DNA of 64,000 nucleotides, from positions 1 through 64,000 of the forward strand of contig CAMAYU010000008.1 of assembly GCA_945862235.1 (NCBI GenBank), given 5' to 3'. Position numbers and translations under genes: made by a program. This stretch comes from Schlesneria paludicola DSM 18645. GTDB taxonomy: Bacteria; Planctomycetota; Planctomycetia; Planctomycetales; Planctomycetaceae. This document shows positions 49,660-59,904 of this stretch, in pieces. Below the pieces are notes generated by a model. It saw only the letters and a program-made list of their open reading frames with translations. It did not search any database and was not told the DNA's origin. Position 1 is the stretch's first letter; every line of letters begins with the position of its first letter.

Positions 49660-49753
49660 GCGCCACGGTCACGGAGCTTCGACGTGACCGAGCAAATGTG
49701 GAAGTCGCCATGACATTCGGGCACGGCCACGTCGAAGCTCTGTGACCCTGGCA
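49660..49753. repeat. Palindromic element, CACGGTCACGG family
   Basis: Left arm GCGCCACGGTCACGGAGCTT... (49660-49686), right arm CACGGCCACGTCGAAGCTCT... (49722-49753), with several mismatches. It is close in sequence to 3191-3294. Confidence 0.85.
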
Positions 49754-49795
49754 CTCGAGAATAAAACAGGCGATGGCTCTGACTCTCCCCCCTCG

Positions 49796-51364
49796 TCAAC
49801 CTTCGGGAGTTGCCGGGACGGGAGGTGTCGCGGGAGCCGTGGCGGGGAGCGCGGCAGGTACATCGACGGGACGCGCATTCGGCGCGGGTGTCGGTTGCGA
49901 AATCGCGGGGGCTGCCGATGCGGACGGTTCGGGCAACAAAGCCGGAGCGGGGATCTCAATTCTGCCCGCTGTCGCCGGAACAATCACCGACGGTTGTTTC
50001 AGGAGCGGTGGCAAAGAGGATACGGACGCGGCGGCGGGTTTCTTGGGTTGTTGTGGAAGAACATTCAACAACGGGGTCAGTGAATCCAGAGCGGACTTCG
50101 GTGCTGTTGACGCCGGGGTGCTGGGAGTCGTGGGTTGCAAGACAGGTGGCGTTTGCAAGGCGGGAGTTGTCTGGATCGTCGGAGCCTGCGTGGGCATCGG
50201 CAACGGTGTCACACTGGACGGGGTTGCCTGTAATGCGGGGATGGCGGGTTGCACCGTGGGAGCCAGTGCCGGAAGCCCATTGCTGACCGACGGCGGGGCA
50301 GCGGGTAGCGGCAGTTGAACTGCGGGAATTACGGAGATCGGTTTCGTTTGCGAGATGGGTTGAGCGGGGAGCAACGCCGTTTGCGGAACCTGCTTTGGAA
50401 CATACGCCCCGGTCGCGACGTAGACCTTCGGGTCATCCACGATCCAGCGCGTGGACCACGACCGGCCATCGTCCTGATTCACCACGTTGAAGAAATACGT
50501 ACTCGTTTGCAGGCAGGTGTAGCCGTACGGGAAGTTCGAGTAGAGGTGGTCCTTCGCCGTGAGGTTGGCCACACCTTCGTGGCCGTAGTAGTGAACCTTG
50601 CCGTCGGGCGTGATCGTCATACCGAGCGTCCACCAGCCTTCATTCAAAATGACCGGGCCGGGAATGTCTTGGCCTCGCTCACCCGAGCGAATCAGCAGTG
50701 ACGCCGTGTTTTTGCCCGGATGCTGCGGATGATTTTTGGCGTTGAACTGGATGAAGAAGCCGGGCCAGTACTGCTCCATCTCCCGGGTCGTGCCTCCGGT
50801 ACGAAAGAACTTGCCCGTCTTGGTCGGCTTGTTGATCATCGTCTGACAGTCGGCTCGGAAACCGAATGAGCTGCCGCTGCGCTGTTCCCAAGTTTCAAAC
50901 GGAGGGATGTAGACTCGCACCACATAACTGGGGGTCCACGATGCGGGAAGCATGTAGCCCAGCTTCTGGTGGACGTTGGCAATCAGGTCATCTTGTTGAA
51001 ACGTGTTCGACAAGCGACCGGGGATGCCCGAGTAGAGCGTCTGCATCGCCAACGCACCGGTGCTGCCGGGGAGTCCACCCGGTGGCGTCTCGACGCGCTT
51101 CACGAAGTCCGGTGTGCCGCGGAAGCCGCTCTCGAACCACATGCTGTTGTTCGAGAAGCCTGCTGGCTGGCGATCGACTTTGTCGATGTTCGTGCTGGCC
51201 TTGGGCAGGTTCAGCGTGAAGGACCAGTTGGCATCTTCGAAGTCATCGCCGACCTCGACGATCCGCTGGCCCGTTCCGGGGACCACCTGAGCCTCAGTCG
51301 GCTGTTGCCAACTGACGAGCGCCACGATCACGGCCAACCCCAGCGAAATTTTCTTCGTCAACAT
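49796..51364 (-). CDS. Secreted protein with Pro/Ala-rich C-terminal tail
   Basis: A 522-residue exported protein with no family I can name. The signal peptide is MLTKKISLGLAVIVALVSWQ (cleavage near TEA-QVV). Residues about 30-330 look like a concanavalin/jelly-roll carbohydrate-binding domain: VGDDFEDANWSFTLNLPKAS, GLPGSTGALAMQTLYSGIPG, WTPSYVVRVYIPPFETWEQR, GWWTLGMTITPDGKVHYYGH and GRSWSTRWIVDDPKVYVATG. The remaining 190 residues are a Pro/Ala/Thr-rich, probably disordered tail. GAGG lies rather far upstream of ATG 51364, so expression may be low. Function is unknown. Confidence 0.82.
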   Translation of the reverse strand: MLTKKISLGLAVIVALVSWQQPTEAQVVPGTGQRIVEVGDDFEDANWSFTLNLPKASTNIDKVDRQPAGFSNNSMWFESGFRGTPDFVKRVETPPGGLPGSTGALAMQTLYSGIPGRLSNTFQQDDLIANVHQKLGYMLPASWTPSYVVRVYIPPFETWEQRSGSSFGFRADCQTMINKPTKTGKFFRTGGTTREMEQYWPGFFIQFNAKNHPQHPGKNTASLLIRSGERGQDIPGPVILNEGWWTLGMTITPDGKVHYYGHEGVANLTAKDHLYSNFPYGYTCLQTSTYFFNVVNQDDGRSWSTRWIVDDPKVYVATGAYVPKQVPQTALLPAQPISQTKPISVIPAVQLPLPAAPPSVSNGLPALAPTVQPAIPALQATPSSVTPLPMPTQAPTIQTTPALQTPPVLQPTTPSTPASTAPKSALDSLTPLLNVLPQQPKKPAAASVSSLPPLLKQPSVIVPATAGRIEIPAPALLPEPSASAAPAISQPTPAPNARPVDVPAALPATAPATPPVPATPEG

Positions 51365-51921
51365 GATGAGGCATCCTGTTCCTCAGTGAGTCCGAACCAT
51401 TCCACGTTCACTAGTCGAGACGACAGGCAGTCCGCTCGCAGTGACACCGACGCTCCACAAGGTCTGCTTAGTCGTCAAAGTCGAGGGCGACTTTTCCGAC
51501 TGGGTAACACCTGCGGGGCGTCGTGACATGGAACCCGTTGGCAAGCCGAGACTTCCGTGCGGCTTGCACCCGATGTATCGGACGCGACTCGTGAGCCGGT
51601 TGAATCAAATCCACCGGCGCGGACTGTCCTCTCAGGACGGTCGCTTTGTCTCACGGCGAGCGTAGGGCCATTGCCTTGTTGGGGCGGTGCAAGCAGTCGG
51701 GTGGGACCAGTGACGCTTCGCCGCGCCGGCCCACCATGATTTCTCGACGATTCCCGAGGGTGGGCTGGCGCTCGAAGCGAGCTGGTCCCACCCAATCTTG
51801 AAAAAGGCGATGGCCCTGCGGCAAGCGCGACGAGGCTTGCGACTCGGCGAAGCTCTGTTCATTGTTCACGCGGCAGTGTCATTGTCATTGAGAATGAAGT
51901 TGTTTCGTGTGAGGTCCGCCG
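51365..51921. other. Divergent intergenic region with a composite repeat
   Basis: 557 bases between a minus-strand and a plus-strand gene. The composite element at 51662-51820 is the only clear structure. An open frame at 51441-51665 has no recognisable content and no good ribosome-binding site. GAGGT at 51911-51915 precedes the TTG start of the DTW gene. Confidence 0.5.
51662..51820. repeat. Composite palindromic element, inverted copy
   Basis: Read on the minus strand it starts GCAGGGCCATCGCC and ends CCAACAAGGCAATGGCCC, the same borders as 12991-13185. It has the same core of 28 bases (TCGAGAAATCATGGTGGGCC...). The left inner cassette is GGGTGGGACCAGCTCGCTTC...CAGCCCACCC, a palindrome also found at 29105, where the other copy has an unrelated hairpin. 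Confidence 0.87.
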
Positions 51922-52563
51922 TTGCGTTCGTTTTTGTCCGCTCATCGTTGTCCGGGGTGTGAGATTCGGCGGGTGCTGTGTTTTTGCGAACTGATTCCAA
52001 AGCTGGCTCTGCAAACTCGCGTGATCGTGTTGATGCACACCTGCGAGGAAGTGCTGACAACCAACACCGCGCGGCTGGCGGTGAAGGCGCTGACGAACAG
52101 TGAGTTGCGCATTCATGGCCGACGCGACGAGCGGATGTCGGCTGCGGGTTTGGTTGAAGAGGGGCGAGAGTCCCTGCTGCTCTATCCCAGCCCGCACTCG
52201 GTCGAGCTGACGAACGATTTCATCTCGCAACTGACGGGACCGGTGAACCTGATCGTGCCGGATGCGAACTGGCGTCAGACCACGAAGTTCGTGCGGCGCG
52301 AACCGGGACTCGTTGGCATCCCGCATGTGAGACTTCCAGCGGGGCCACCTTCCGAGTACCGCTTAAGAACTCAACGCGACTCGCGGAACCTGTGTACGCT
52401 GGAAGCGATCGCGCGGGCGATTGGCTTGCTGGAGAGCCGCGATGCTCAGGCGAGTTTGGAAACGCTGTTGCGAGTCCTCGTCGAACGGACGCTCTGGTCG
52501 CGCGGTTCGCTCGCCGCCAAACACTGCACGACGGCCGGGATCCCCGATGAGGCGTTTCGGTAA
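51922..52563 (+). CDS. DTW-domain tRNA-uridine aminocarboxypropyltransferase
   Basis: A 213-residue DTW protein. Members such as TapT transfer the 3-amino-3-carboxypropyl group of SAM to uridine in tRNA (acp3U). The N-terminal zinc site is CPGCEIRRVLCFCELIP (four Cys). MHTCEEVLTTNTARLAVKAL and LLLYPSPHSVELTNDF follow. The name-giving motif appears as VPDANWRQTTKFVRR (D-x-N-W in place of D-T-W, a known variant type), and the LRTQRDSRNLCTLEAIARAI helix is conserved. The start is TTG with GAGGT 7 bases upstream. Confidence 0.92.
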   Translation: MRSFLSAHRCPGCEIRRVLCFCELIPKLALQTRVIVLMHTCEEVLTTNTARLAVKALTNSELRIHGRRDERMSAAGLVEEGRESLLLYPSPHSVELTNDFISQLTGPVNLIVPDANWRQTTKFVRREPGLVGIPHVRLPAGPPSEYRLRTQRDSRNLCTLEAIARAIGLLESRDAQASLETLLRVLVERTLWSRGSLAAKHCTTAGIPDEAFR

Positions 52564-52887
52564 TCACGCAACAATCGTGCTGATCCTTGACCTCGGTCAC
52601 ATTCGGCGGCGAGTGACCTCTAAGGATCAGGGAAGTAATAAGGATCAGCGAAGCAATCACTGTCGTGGCCGACACTGCCAGCGTCGGCTCGGATGCTGGC
52701 CGCATCGCCACGATGGGGCCGTTAATGTTGCGTCGGTCCTGATGGGTGAGGATGGCACATTTCACACCAACCCGAAGCGTGAGCGAGGACTGGCGTTGCC
52801 TCCTCGCTTACGCTTCGGGTTGGTGTCAGCTTCAATCGCGTGCGGTATAACAACGACGTGGTCGGTTCACTTTCCTTGGAGAACAAC
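52564..52887. other. Intergenic region with one palindrome
   Basis: Contains the element at 52763-52826. AAGGATCAG occurs twice close together (52621-52629 and 52639-52647). No gene seen. Confidence 0.5.
52763..52826. repeat. Palindromic element, CCAACCCGAAGCGTGAGCGA family
   Basis: Arms CACACCAACCCGAAGCGTGA... (52763-52789) and TCCTCGCTTACGCTTCGGGT... (52801-52826) with one mismatch and a loop of 11 bases. Confidence 0.88.
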
Positions 52888-53631
52888 ATGCTTCGCGATG
52901 TGGTCCGGATGACGGTTTGTTTGGTGGCTGTGGGTGCGATGTCCGTCGGTGCGATAGGGGCCGAGGCTCCCGCCGAAGTGGCTGGAATGAAGATGCTCTT
53001 CAACGGGAAAGACCTCGCCGGTTGGGATGGCGATCCCAAACTGTGGAGCGTCAAGGACGGCGTGATTCACGGTGAGACCACTGCCGAGAATCCGGCCAAA
53101 GGGAACACGTTCATCATTTGGAAGGACGGCTCGACGAAAGATTTTGAATTGCGGTTGTCGTTCCGCTGCAACGCGACGAACAACTCGGGGATTCAATACC
53201 GCTCAAAGCACATCACCGATGGAAAAGTAGGCAACGCATGGGTCGTGCGCGGGTATCAGCACGAGCTGCGGAACGAAAACAAGTTTCCAAACGTCTCCGG
53301 TTTCATCTACGACGAGGGTGGCAAGCGAAGCCGAATCTGTCTTGCTGGAGAACAGGCAACGTGGGAGACCGATGGCAAGAAGGTCGTGAAGTCAGACCTC
53401 GTCGATGCCGCCGCGTTCGAGAAGCTGTTTAAGCTGGACGACTGGAACGACGTGGTCATCCTCGCGAAGGGAAACCACATTGAGCACTATCTCAACAACG
53501 TGCTGATCCTCGACTTCACCGACAACCATCCCGAGTTGGCACTGAAGGAAGGAGTCCTCGCGTTGCAACTCCACGCGGGCAAGCCGATGTGGACGGAGTT
53601 CAAGAACATCCGCATCCGTGAAGTGAAGTGA
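52888..53631 (+). CDS. Secreted DUF1080 protein (short form)
   Basis: A 247-residue exported protein of the DUF1080 family. GGAGA lies before ATG 52888, which opens a signal peptide (MLRDVVRMTVCLVAVGAMSV, then IGAEAPAE). The domain covers nearly all of the rest: GMKMLFNGKDLAGWDGDPKL, WSVKDGVIHGETTAENPAKG, FELRLSFRCNATNNSGIQYR, then LWxG-type strand GNHIEHYLNNVLILDFTDNH and the C-terminal LQLHAGKPMWTEFKNIRIRE, which closes the sandwich. Unlike the DUF1080 protein at 46154-47149, it has no beta-rich leader and carries YRSKH and GYQHEL motifs typical of the common planctomycete type. Substrate unknown. Confidence 0.93.
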   Translation: MLRDVVRMTVCLVAVGAMSVGAIGAEAPAEVAGMKMLFNGKDLAGWDGDPKLWSVKDGVIHGETTAENPAKGNTFIIWKDGSTKDFELRLSFRCNATNNSGIQYRSKHITDGKVGNAWVVRGYQHELRNENKFPNVSGFIYDEGGKRSRICLAGEQATWETDGKKVVKSDLVDAAAFEKLFKLDDWNDVVILAKGNHIEHYLNNVLILDFTDNHPELALKEGVLALQLHAGKPMWTEFKNIRIREVK

Positions 53632-53668
53632 GCATGGTGGTTCGCTTGCGCATGTCGCGCCTCAGCGT

Positions 53669-53753
53669 GTAGGGTGCGTGGAGTCTTCGGAACGCACCGG
53701 CTCAAGATCACGTTTCCGACGACGGTGCGTTCCGAAGACTCCACGCACCCTAC
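53669..53753. repeat. Perfect 31-base inverted repeat
   Basis: GTAGGGTGCGTGGAGTCTTC... (53669-53699) and its exact complement (53723-53753) over 31 bases, with a loop of 23. It fills most of the gap between two convergent genes. The lack of any mismatch suggests recent arrival or selection on pairing. Confidence 0.95.
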
Positions 53754-53763
53754 AGACACTCTC

Positions 53764-55161
53764 TCAACCGGCGGCCTTCGTCTGGTCGCCGTTGAGTTTG
53801 TTGTAGAGCGTCTTCAACGCAATGCCGAGTTCGATGGCGGCTTTGGGTTTGTCGCCTTGATGCTTGTCCAGCACGCGATAGATCACGTCCATTTCGATCT
53901 CGCGCAGTGTCTTCGGGTGTGCCGAAGGGAGTTCGACGGTCGCGGGCTTAATCAGGCCCGCCGTCGCCGCGTGGCGCAGGACACCCGCTGGCAAGTCTTC
54001 CGGTTGCACGACGCCGCCGTCGGACATGATCACTGCGTGTTCTAGGGCGTTGGCCAGTTCCCGCACGTTGCCCGACCAATCGTGCAACTTAAGGACTTGG
54101 ATCGTTTCGGGAGACAGCACGTTTTCTGGGACATCGTGCCGCTTGAGATGCCGGGCGATCAGTGTCCGTGCGAGTTCGGGGATGTCATCCTTGCGTTCGC
54201 GCAGCGGTGGCAGCGTGATCTCAAACGTGTTGACTCGGAAGAACAGGTCTTCGCGGAACGAGCCATTGACGACCATGTGCTGGAGATCACAGTTTGTTGC
54301 GCAGACGACGCGGACATCGACGTGAAAAGCTTCGTTCTCACCGACGCGCCGGACCTCGCCCGACTCCAAGAATCGCAGCAGTTTGACCTGCATCGATTTG
54401 TCGAGTTCACCCAATTCATCAAGGAACAGCGTCCCACCGTTGGCGACTTCGAGCAGTCCTTTGCGAGGCGTGTCGGCTCCAGTGAACGCACCTTTGCGAT
54501 GTCCAAACAGTTCGCTCTCGACGAGATTCTCGGGCAGCGCGCCGCAATTCACGGCGACGAACGGCATCTTCGAGCGGTTGCTGAGATCGTGAATGCGGCG
54601 GGCGACGAGTTCCTTTCCCGTGCCGGTCTCACCGAGAATGAGGACACTCGAATCGGTCGGAGCAATCTTCTCGCACAGCTTCTTGACGCGCAGCATCTCG
54701 GGCGTGCGACCGACCAAATCGGGTGAGCCTTCGACCGCTTTGAGTCTCGATTCGAGAGCGATCGTTTTGTTCGTCAACATCCGCTTGTCGGCGACTCGTT
54801 TCAGCGAAGCACTGATGTCGATCAGCTTGCACGGCTTGCGGAGGAAATCGTAGGCCCCCGCGCGGACGGCTTGGATCGCGGCGTCCACGTCGCCGTGCGC
54901 CGTGCTGATGATGACTTCGGTCTCGGGCGAAACCTTCTTGATGTGTTGGATCACGTCCCAGCCGCTGAGGCCGGGCATGCGCAGATCGACGATGGCAGCA
55001 TCGAAGGTTTGAAGTTCGAGCGCCTTCAATGCGGCATGGCCGTCCTCGCACAGCACCAAGTCGTGGCCCATGCGTGGCAGTTCGATCTTCATCACGTCGC
55101 GAATCGTTTGCTCGTCATCGACGAACAGGACTCGCAGTTTGTTTGTCGCGGCAGCAGTCAA
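53764..55161 (-). CDS. NtrC-family sigma-54 response regulator
   Basis: A 465-residue regulator with three domains. The receiver (about 8-120) has [12 protein letters not shown] and phospho-acceptor [12 protein letters not shown]. The AAA+ domain (about 140-370) has Walker [15 protein letters not shown], the sigma-54 contact loop GAFTGA, Walker [13 protein letters not shown] and the R-finger region. The Fis-type helix-turn-helix is at the end ([20 protein letters not shown]). It therefore activates sigma-54 promoters when phosphorylated, most likely by the histidine kinase encoded just upstream. TTG 55161 has AAGGAG 8 bases upstream and is preferred; ATG 55191 has AAGG directly against it, too close to act. 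Confidence 0.95.
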   Translation of the reverse strand: MTAAATNKLRVLFVDDEQTIRDVMKIELPRMGHDLVLCEDGHAALKALELQTFDAAIVDLRMPGLSGWDVIQHIKKVSPETEVIISTAHGDVDAAIQAVRAGAYDFLRKPCKLIDISASLKRVADKRMLTNKTIALESRLKAVEGSPDLVGRTPEMLRVKKLCEKIAPTDSSVLILGETGTGKELVARRIHDLSNRSKMPFVAVNCGALPENLVESELFGHRKGAFTGADTPRKGLLEVANGGTLFLDELGELDKSMQVKLLRFLESGEVRRVGENEAFHVDVRVVCATNCDLQHMVVNGSFREDLFFRVNTFEITLPPLRERKDDIPELARTLIARHLKRHDVPENVLSPETIQVLKLHDWSGNVRELANALEHAVIMSDGGVVQPEDLPAGVLRHAATAGLIKPATVELPSAHPKTLREIEMDVIYRVLDKHQGDKPKAAIELGIALKTLYNKLNGDQTKAAG

Positions 55162-55331
55162 CGGGCGATCTCCTTGCCCTACTCGTGACATCCTTGTCAG
55201 CGAGCCGACCCATGTCGGATGGCGGTGTTTGCCGATTGGCAGTTCAACGGGGGGCGGGTGATATCAGAAGAAGAAAAGTGGAGCAACGTGATTTGGTGGC
55301 GAGGTCTTCGGCCATTGTTGATGGGGCCGCG

Positions 55332-56918
55332 TCAGGCTGCCACCGCCGACTCCTGCGCTCTTCGGGGAATGTGAATTCGGAACGTGCTTCCTTCGCCGGG
55401 ACCGTCGCTGAGCGCTTCAATGCGACCGCCGTGCTCACCCACGATCCGATCGACGATCGACAGGCCGAGTCCCGTTCCTTTGCCCGAAGCACGCTCGGTG
55501 AAAAACGGTTTGTAGAGGTGTGACAGGACGTGCGGAGTCATTCCGCAACCCGAGTCCTTCACGCTCAGAATGACTTCGTCCACGGACTCATCGAGCGCAA
55601 TGGAAACAGTTCCCGAGTCTTGTCCTTCCATCGCTTCGAGGGCATTCATCACAAGGTTCTGCACGACCTGAACCAGCTCACCCGGATTGACGTCGGCCGA
55701 GTGCGGCTTGGAGCGGTCGAACTCAATCGTGATGTGATCGTGGCCTTTGACGTGACGCAGGCGGTCGAGAACTTCGACCACGATCTTGGTCAGGTCATAG
55801 CGGACATGCGGACCGTTGTTGCCGCGTGCGATGTCGAGCGTGCGATGTGTGATGGCCTGACACCGGTCGGCCGCCTGCGCGATCATCGGCAAGTACGCGC
55901 GCAGCAGTTCGCGGTCGGCGGCGTCTCGTCCGAACTGGCCATCCGATTCGATTAGTCGCTGCAACAGTGAATCGGATGCCAACAGGATCGAGTTCAGCGG
56001 GTTGTTGATTTCGTGTGCGATTCCCGACGCCATCTGACCGAGGTCCACGAGATGCTTGTTCCGCACGATCTGTTCGCCGCGACATTGGGCCTCGCGATCG
56101 GACTCCGACTTGTCGCGCTGAAAGCGGTCGATCATTCGATTGAAGCTGTCCGCCAGATCGACCATCTCGTCGCGACCGGGCAGTGTCAGGCGGTGACGAT
56201 AGTCTCCGTTGGCCACTCGCAACGCCGCGTCGTGCAGTTTTTTGACTCGCACGAAAATCCAGACGTAACCGCACCAATACAGCGACGCGAGGAGCGGCAG
56301 CACGAGTACGAGGCAACCGCCAATCAACCACAGCCGCCATTTGTAAGCATCGTGCGCCTCCCGCAATGTCGTGTGGAAACCGCGCTCGGAGTTGGGCAAT
56401 TCTTGCACGATGATCTGCAAGCGAGCGACATCGCGCAACATCGCGTTCAGGATCGGTTCACGATCCTGAGTGTTGTTGAGTTGCCGCGTCCCGCGCTCTA
56501 ACAATCCGAGCGTTTGTTGGATTTCGTCCAACTTGATGTGGCTGATCCCGACGCGCGGTCCCGCCAGCGTCGAGGGAAGCGGAATGCGGCGACGATACTC
56601 ACGCAACTCGTGAACCGCTTGGTCAAACCGTTCCGTCCACAACGCCGAGTGGAACTCCAGTTCCTGCCGCTTGTGAACTCTCGGCCCCAATGGCTCTGTC
56701 GGCCGCTCGATCAGCATCAAGGGTTCGATCAGAGCGGCGAGTGCCATGGCCAGCTCAGAACGGTTCGGCTCGTTGTCCAACTGAGCTTGCAGATCCTTCA
56801 CGACGTTGCGGTAAGACCACAAACCCGAGAAGCCTGCGACGCCGAGCAACACCAGCATCAACAGGACGAGCCCCAGTCCAATGACCAGCTTGCGGCGAAT
56901 GGATCGCGTCAGGAACAC
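55332..56918 (-). CDS. Membrane sensor histidine kinase paired with the NtrC-type regulator
   Basis: A 528-residue sensor kinase. From GTG 56918 (AAGGA 6 bases upstream) it has a first membrane helix ([20 protein letters not shown]), a periplasmic sensor region of about 150 residues, a second helix ([20 protein letters not shown]), a HAMP linker ([20 protein letters not shown]), a HisKA domain with phospho-acceptor [14 protein letters not shown], and an ATPase domain ([51 protein letters not shown]). The HEINNPL form is typical of NtrB/AtoS-like kinases that pair with NtrC regulators. The regulator gene follows after 170 bases on the same strand. Confidence 0.94.
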   Translation of the reverse strand: MFLTRSIRRKLVIGLGLVLLMLVLLGVAGFSGLWSYRNVVKDLQAQLDNEPNRSELAMALAALIEPLMLIERPTEPLGPRVHKRQELEFHSALWTERFDQAVHELREYRRRIPLPSTLAGPRVGISHIKLDEIQQTLGLLERGTRQLNNTQDREPILNAMLRDVARLQIIVQELPNSERGFHTTLREAHDAYKWRLWLIGGCLVLVLPLLASLYWCGYVWIFVRVKKLHDAALRVANGDYRHRLTLPGRDEMVDLADSFNRMIDRFQRDKSESDREAQCRGEQIVRNKHLVDLGQMASGIAHEINNPLNSILLASDSLLQRLIESDGQFGRDAADRELLRAYLPMIAQAADRCQAITHRTLDIARGNNGPHVRYDLTKIVVEVLDRLRHVKGHDHITIEFDRSKPHSADVNPGELVQVVQNLVMNALEAMEGQDSGTVSIALDESVDEVILSVKDSGCGMTPHVLSHLYKPFFTERASGKGTGLGLSIVDRIVGEHGGRIEALSDGPGEGSTFRIHIPRRAQESAVAA

Positions 56919-57130
56919 TCGACATCCTTGTCGTGGCTCGAAGAAAGCCCTCGGATATTCGAGGGGTTGCAAACCTTACAAGCGTTGCCAAGTTCGCTCA
57001 ACCCCGGTTCACGAACTGCTCGGGAGCCTTGAAGTGTTCTACTCTTGAACGCGACAACAGTCGCAGGGCGTTGCGACTGCGGATAGGATGCCGCCCCCGA
57101 ATGGACGTGATTTGTGAGAAAGGATCGACC

Positions 57131-57970
57131 TTGCCGAACAACCCGATTTCGATTGGACGCTGGCGTTGTGGACGACGCGAGCCGCTGCTGTTCATCGCTG
57201 GCCCGTGCGTCATCGAAAGTGAAGAGTTGGTGTTGGAGGTCGCGAAGCGATTGGCAGACCTCGCGTCGTCGCAGAACGTGCAGATCGTCTTCAAGTCGAG
57301 CTTCGACAAAGCCAACCGAACGAGCGTGGACAGTTTTCGAGGCCCCGGTCTCGAACGAGGTTTGGAAATTCTGGCCAAGGTCCGCGAGACCACCGGCCTG
57401 CCATTGCTGACCGATGTCCACGAGCCAAGCCAAGCGGAACCAGCGGCCGCAGTGTGCCAGATCGTTCAAATTCCCGCGTTCCTCGCCCGACAGACGGATC
57501 TCGTAGAAGCGGTCGCCGCCGCGACGGCCAAGCATGGCGGAACGATCAACGTCAAGAAGCCGCAGTTCGTCGCTCCCGAAGACATGGTCCACGTCGTCAA
57601 AAAGTGTGAGGCATTTGGTAATCCCAATGTCCTGCTGACCGAGCGCGGCACGATGTTCGGCTACGGACGACTCGTGAACGACCTGCGCTGTATCCCCGTG
57701 ATGCAGTCGTTTGGCGGTCCCGTGATCTTCGACGCGACGCACAGCGTGCAACTCCCCGGCGGAGCGACCACCGGCGGACGGCGCGAACTGGTTCCGTTCC
57801 TCTCGCGCGCGGCCGTCGCTTCCGGCTGCGACGGCATCTTTTTTGAGACACATCCGAACCCCGATCAAGCTCTCAGCGACGGCCCCAACATGGTCCCGTT
57901 GCATGAGCTGCCGCGACTGATTGAACAGTTGGTAAGGCTGCGAGCGCTGGCACTGGAGTTCGCGGATTGA
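57131..57970 (+). CDS. kdsA: Kdo-8-phosphate synthase
   Basis: A 279-residue enzyme that condenses phosphoenolpyruvate and arabinose 5-phosphate to Kdo-8-phosphate, the first committed step of Kdo for lipopolysaccharide. Family motifs are [93 protein letters not shown] and [15 protein letters not shown] 57131 is preceded by AAAGGA and gives the usual family length; ATG 57101 lacks a ribosome-binding site. The Asn in NVKKPQF is the position that distinguishes non-metal (Asn) from metal-dependent (Cys) enzymes, so this should be the metal-free type. Confidence 0.95.
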   Translation: MPNNPISIGRWRCGRREPLLFIAGPCVIESEELVLEVAKRLADLASSQNVQIVFKSSFDKANRTSVDSFRGPGLERGLEILAKVRETTGLPLLTDVHEPSQAEPAAAVCQIVQIPAFLARQTDLVEAVAAATAKHGGTINVKKPQFVAPEDMVHVVKKCEAFGNPNVLLTERGTMFGYGRLVNDLRCIPVMQSFGGPVIFDATHSVQLPGGATTGGRRELVPFLSRAAVASGCDGIFFETHPNPDQALSDGPNMVPLHELPRLIEQLVRLRALALEFAD

Positions 57971-58287
57971 GACTCTGGCATTGTGTAATCCGCATTTCAA
58001 TCGGAACGCTTCATTTGATCGTGTGGGCCGTGATCAGACATCTGAGCGGGGCGGCGTAAGCCCCCCGGTTCTTCCCGCGAGGGCTTACGCCGCCCCGCTC
58101 GGAACGTCTCACTTAGTGCCGCGTGAGGTACAAGCGGGTTTCCAGCAATGCCAGAAAACGCTCAACGAGTTGCCTCGCTTCGGCGTAGATGGCCCTTTGA
58201 GAACACTGCTCTACTGAAGACCACGCTCGTCCCGTTCAGATCGCCCACAACATCCGTCTGAAAACCTTTCCAAGAGAATTCTCCGTC
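57971..58287. other. Intergenic region with one palindrome
   Basis: Between kdsA and the lipoprotein gene, both on the plus strand. It holds the element at 58042-58111 and no gene. Confidence 0.5.
58042..58111. repeat. Palindromic element, GAGCGGGGCGGCGT family
   Basis: Left arm CTGAGCGGGGCGGCGTAAGC... (58042-58064), right arm GGGCTTACGCCGCCCCGCTC... ending ACGTCTCA (58111). It is the tightest copy of its family, with a loop of about 16 bases. Confidence 0.9.
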
Positions 58288-59892
58288 ATGAATGTTCGAC
58301 GTGCTTCTGTCTTGATCGCAAGTCTCGTGATGTTGGCGACCGCCACCGGGTGCCCGCGGAAAGCGGTCGTGTCATCGGGCAAAGCCACCAACAAGACCGC
58401 TTCCGCAGAAGACTTGCTCAAGAGCGCCATCCATCAACTGCGGCCGGAAAACTTCAGCATCGCCGCCGCTCCGGACAAGCCCGTGAGCCTGCTCAATTCG
58501 TGGCGGGGAATGCTCGGTGACGCCAAGTTGGGCGGCGACGCCGTTGAATCAGAGACCCCCGCGCCTCCGACAGGCTGGGCAAGCGCCGAAGTGGCGAAAC
58601 GGCTGACGACCGACAAGTTCGATGAACAAGACGCGGTCCACATCCGCGATTGCCAGTTGACGCATAGCATCGCGACCTATCTCGCGGCTCGCAGCAATGA
58701 CGAACTGCAACGAGTTCAAGAGGTCTTCCAATTCGTCGTTCGCAACATCGCGCTGCGCGGCGACGACGACCCCGAACTTCCGATCTCCACGTACCTGATC
58801 CTGATGACCGGGCGTGGGACACCGGAGGACCGAGCTTGGGTCTGTGCCTCCATCCTGAAGCAGCTGCGAATCGACAGTGTCATCGTTCGACCGGGCGATG
58901 CTGCGAAAGCCGATGATGATGAGTGGCTGTTTGGCGCGGTCCTGAACGATCGCATTCACCTGTTCGATGCGAAGCTCGGCCTTGCCATACCTTCTTCCGT
59001 CGAGATTTCTGCGACAAGCTTCGCGCCCGCAACCTTGTTGGAACTTCCCGCTCACCCCGAATGGTTGCAACAACTGGCCGCTCGTGCCGACCAGCCTTAC
59101 CGCATTGACGCGGAGTCACTCAAAGTGGCTCGCGTCATGCCGATCGCGGAACCGGACTTCTGGGGGCGTCGGATGAACCGATTGGAACAGGTACTGCCAG
59201 CGGAGTCCGCCTGCGTCCTGTTTGATCCGCCGTCAGATGACCTCGGCCGGACAGGTTTGATCAAGCGCATCCAAGCGGCCTGCCAAGACCTCAAGGCCGA
59301 GAACCTCCTGCTTTGGCCGTACCCCGCTCGCCAACTCGCGACGGCACGCACAGCCAATCAAGCAACGATGCAGCAGATGCAGCAGCTACTACTCAGCTTC
59401 AGCGCACCGATCGCAGCGAACGTGGACCCCAAGACCGGCAATGCGGTCGGAGCCGTTGCCGAACGAAAGATGCTCAAGATTCGTACCGATCAACTGCTGG
59501 GCAAGTTCGAGGACGCGACGCAGCGTTACCTGTCCATCCGCCATCTGGAAATCGAGCCGAGCCAATTTACGGAGATTGTTCAACTGCACCGCCTCGCGGC
59601 GGAGGATGCCATCTACTGGAGCGGCCTCAGTAAGTTCGAGGCAGAAGAGTATGAAGCTGCTATCGAGCAACTGGCGGGCTACGTGAAGCGATTCGATCGC
59701 AAAGGCCGTTGGACGTTCGCCGCGCGGTCACTGCTCGCCGAGTGCCACGTCCGCCAGGGTAAGTTTTCAGAAGCGGTCGCGGCCATCGAGCGAACCGTCG
59801 CCGAAGACCCGTACCGCGAAGCCAATGCCGTCCGCATCAAACGCTGGACGCCGCTCGCTAAGAAGACGGGTGACGCTGGCAATAAACAGTAG
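58288..59892 (+). CDS. Lipoprotein with transglutaminase-like and TPR-like regions
   Basis: A 534-residue lipoprotein (signal MNVRRASVLIASLVMLATAT, lipobox ATGC). The segment ELQRVQEVFQFVVRNIALRG followed by GTPEDRAWVCASILKQLRID resembles a transglutaminase-like domain, with Cys in the position of the usual nucleophile. Downstream DEWLFGAVLNDRIHLFDAKL could hold the His/Asp part. The C-terminal third (about 420-520) has TPR-like helices: ERKMLKIRTDQLLGKFEDAT, EDAIYWSGLSKFEAEEYEAA, AARSLLAECHVRQGKFSEAV. I infer an envelope protein that may bind or process peptides. Enzyme activity is uncertain because the catalytic residues cannot be aligned by eye. Confidence 0.75.
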   Translation: MNVRRASVLIASLVMLATATGCPRKAVVSSGKATNKTASAEDLLKSAIHQLRPENFSIAAAPDKPVSLLNSWRGMLGDAKLGGDAVESETPAPPTGWASAEVAKRLTTDKFDEQDAVHIRDCQLTHSIATYLAARSNDELQRVQEVFQFVVRNIALRGDDDPELPISTYLILMTGRGTPEDRAWVCASILKQLRIDSVIVRPGDAAKADDDEWLFGAVLNDRIHLFDAKLGLAIPSSVEISATSFAPATLLELPAHPEWLQQLAARADQPYRIDAESLKVARVMPIAEPDFWGRRMNRLEQVLPAESACVLFDPPSDDLGRTGLIKRIQAACQDLKAENLLLWPYPARQLATARTANQATMQQMQQLLLSFSAPIAANVDPKTGNAVGAVAERKMLKIRTDQLLGKFEDATQRYLSIRHLEIEPSQFTEIVQLHRLAAEDAIYWSGLSKFEAEEYEAAIEQLAGYVKRFDRKGRWTFAARSLLAECHVRQGKFSEAVAAIERTVAEDPYREANAVRIKRWTPLAKKTGDAGNKQ

Positions 59893-59904
59893 TTCGGCGT
59901 TGAG

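Noticed and set aside
51441-51665. Plus-strand open frame of 74 codons in the gap before the DTW gene
   Set aside because: No ribosome-binding site, no motif, and its end runs up to a composite repeat.
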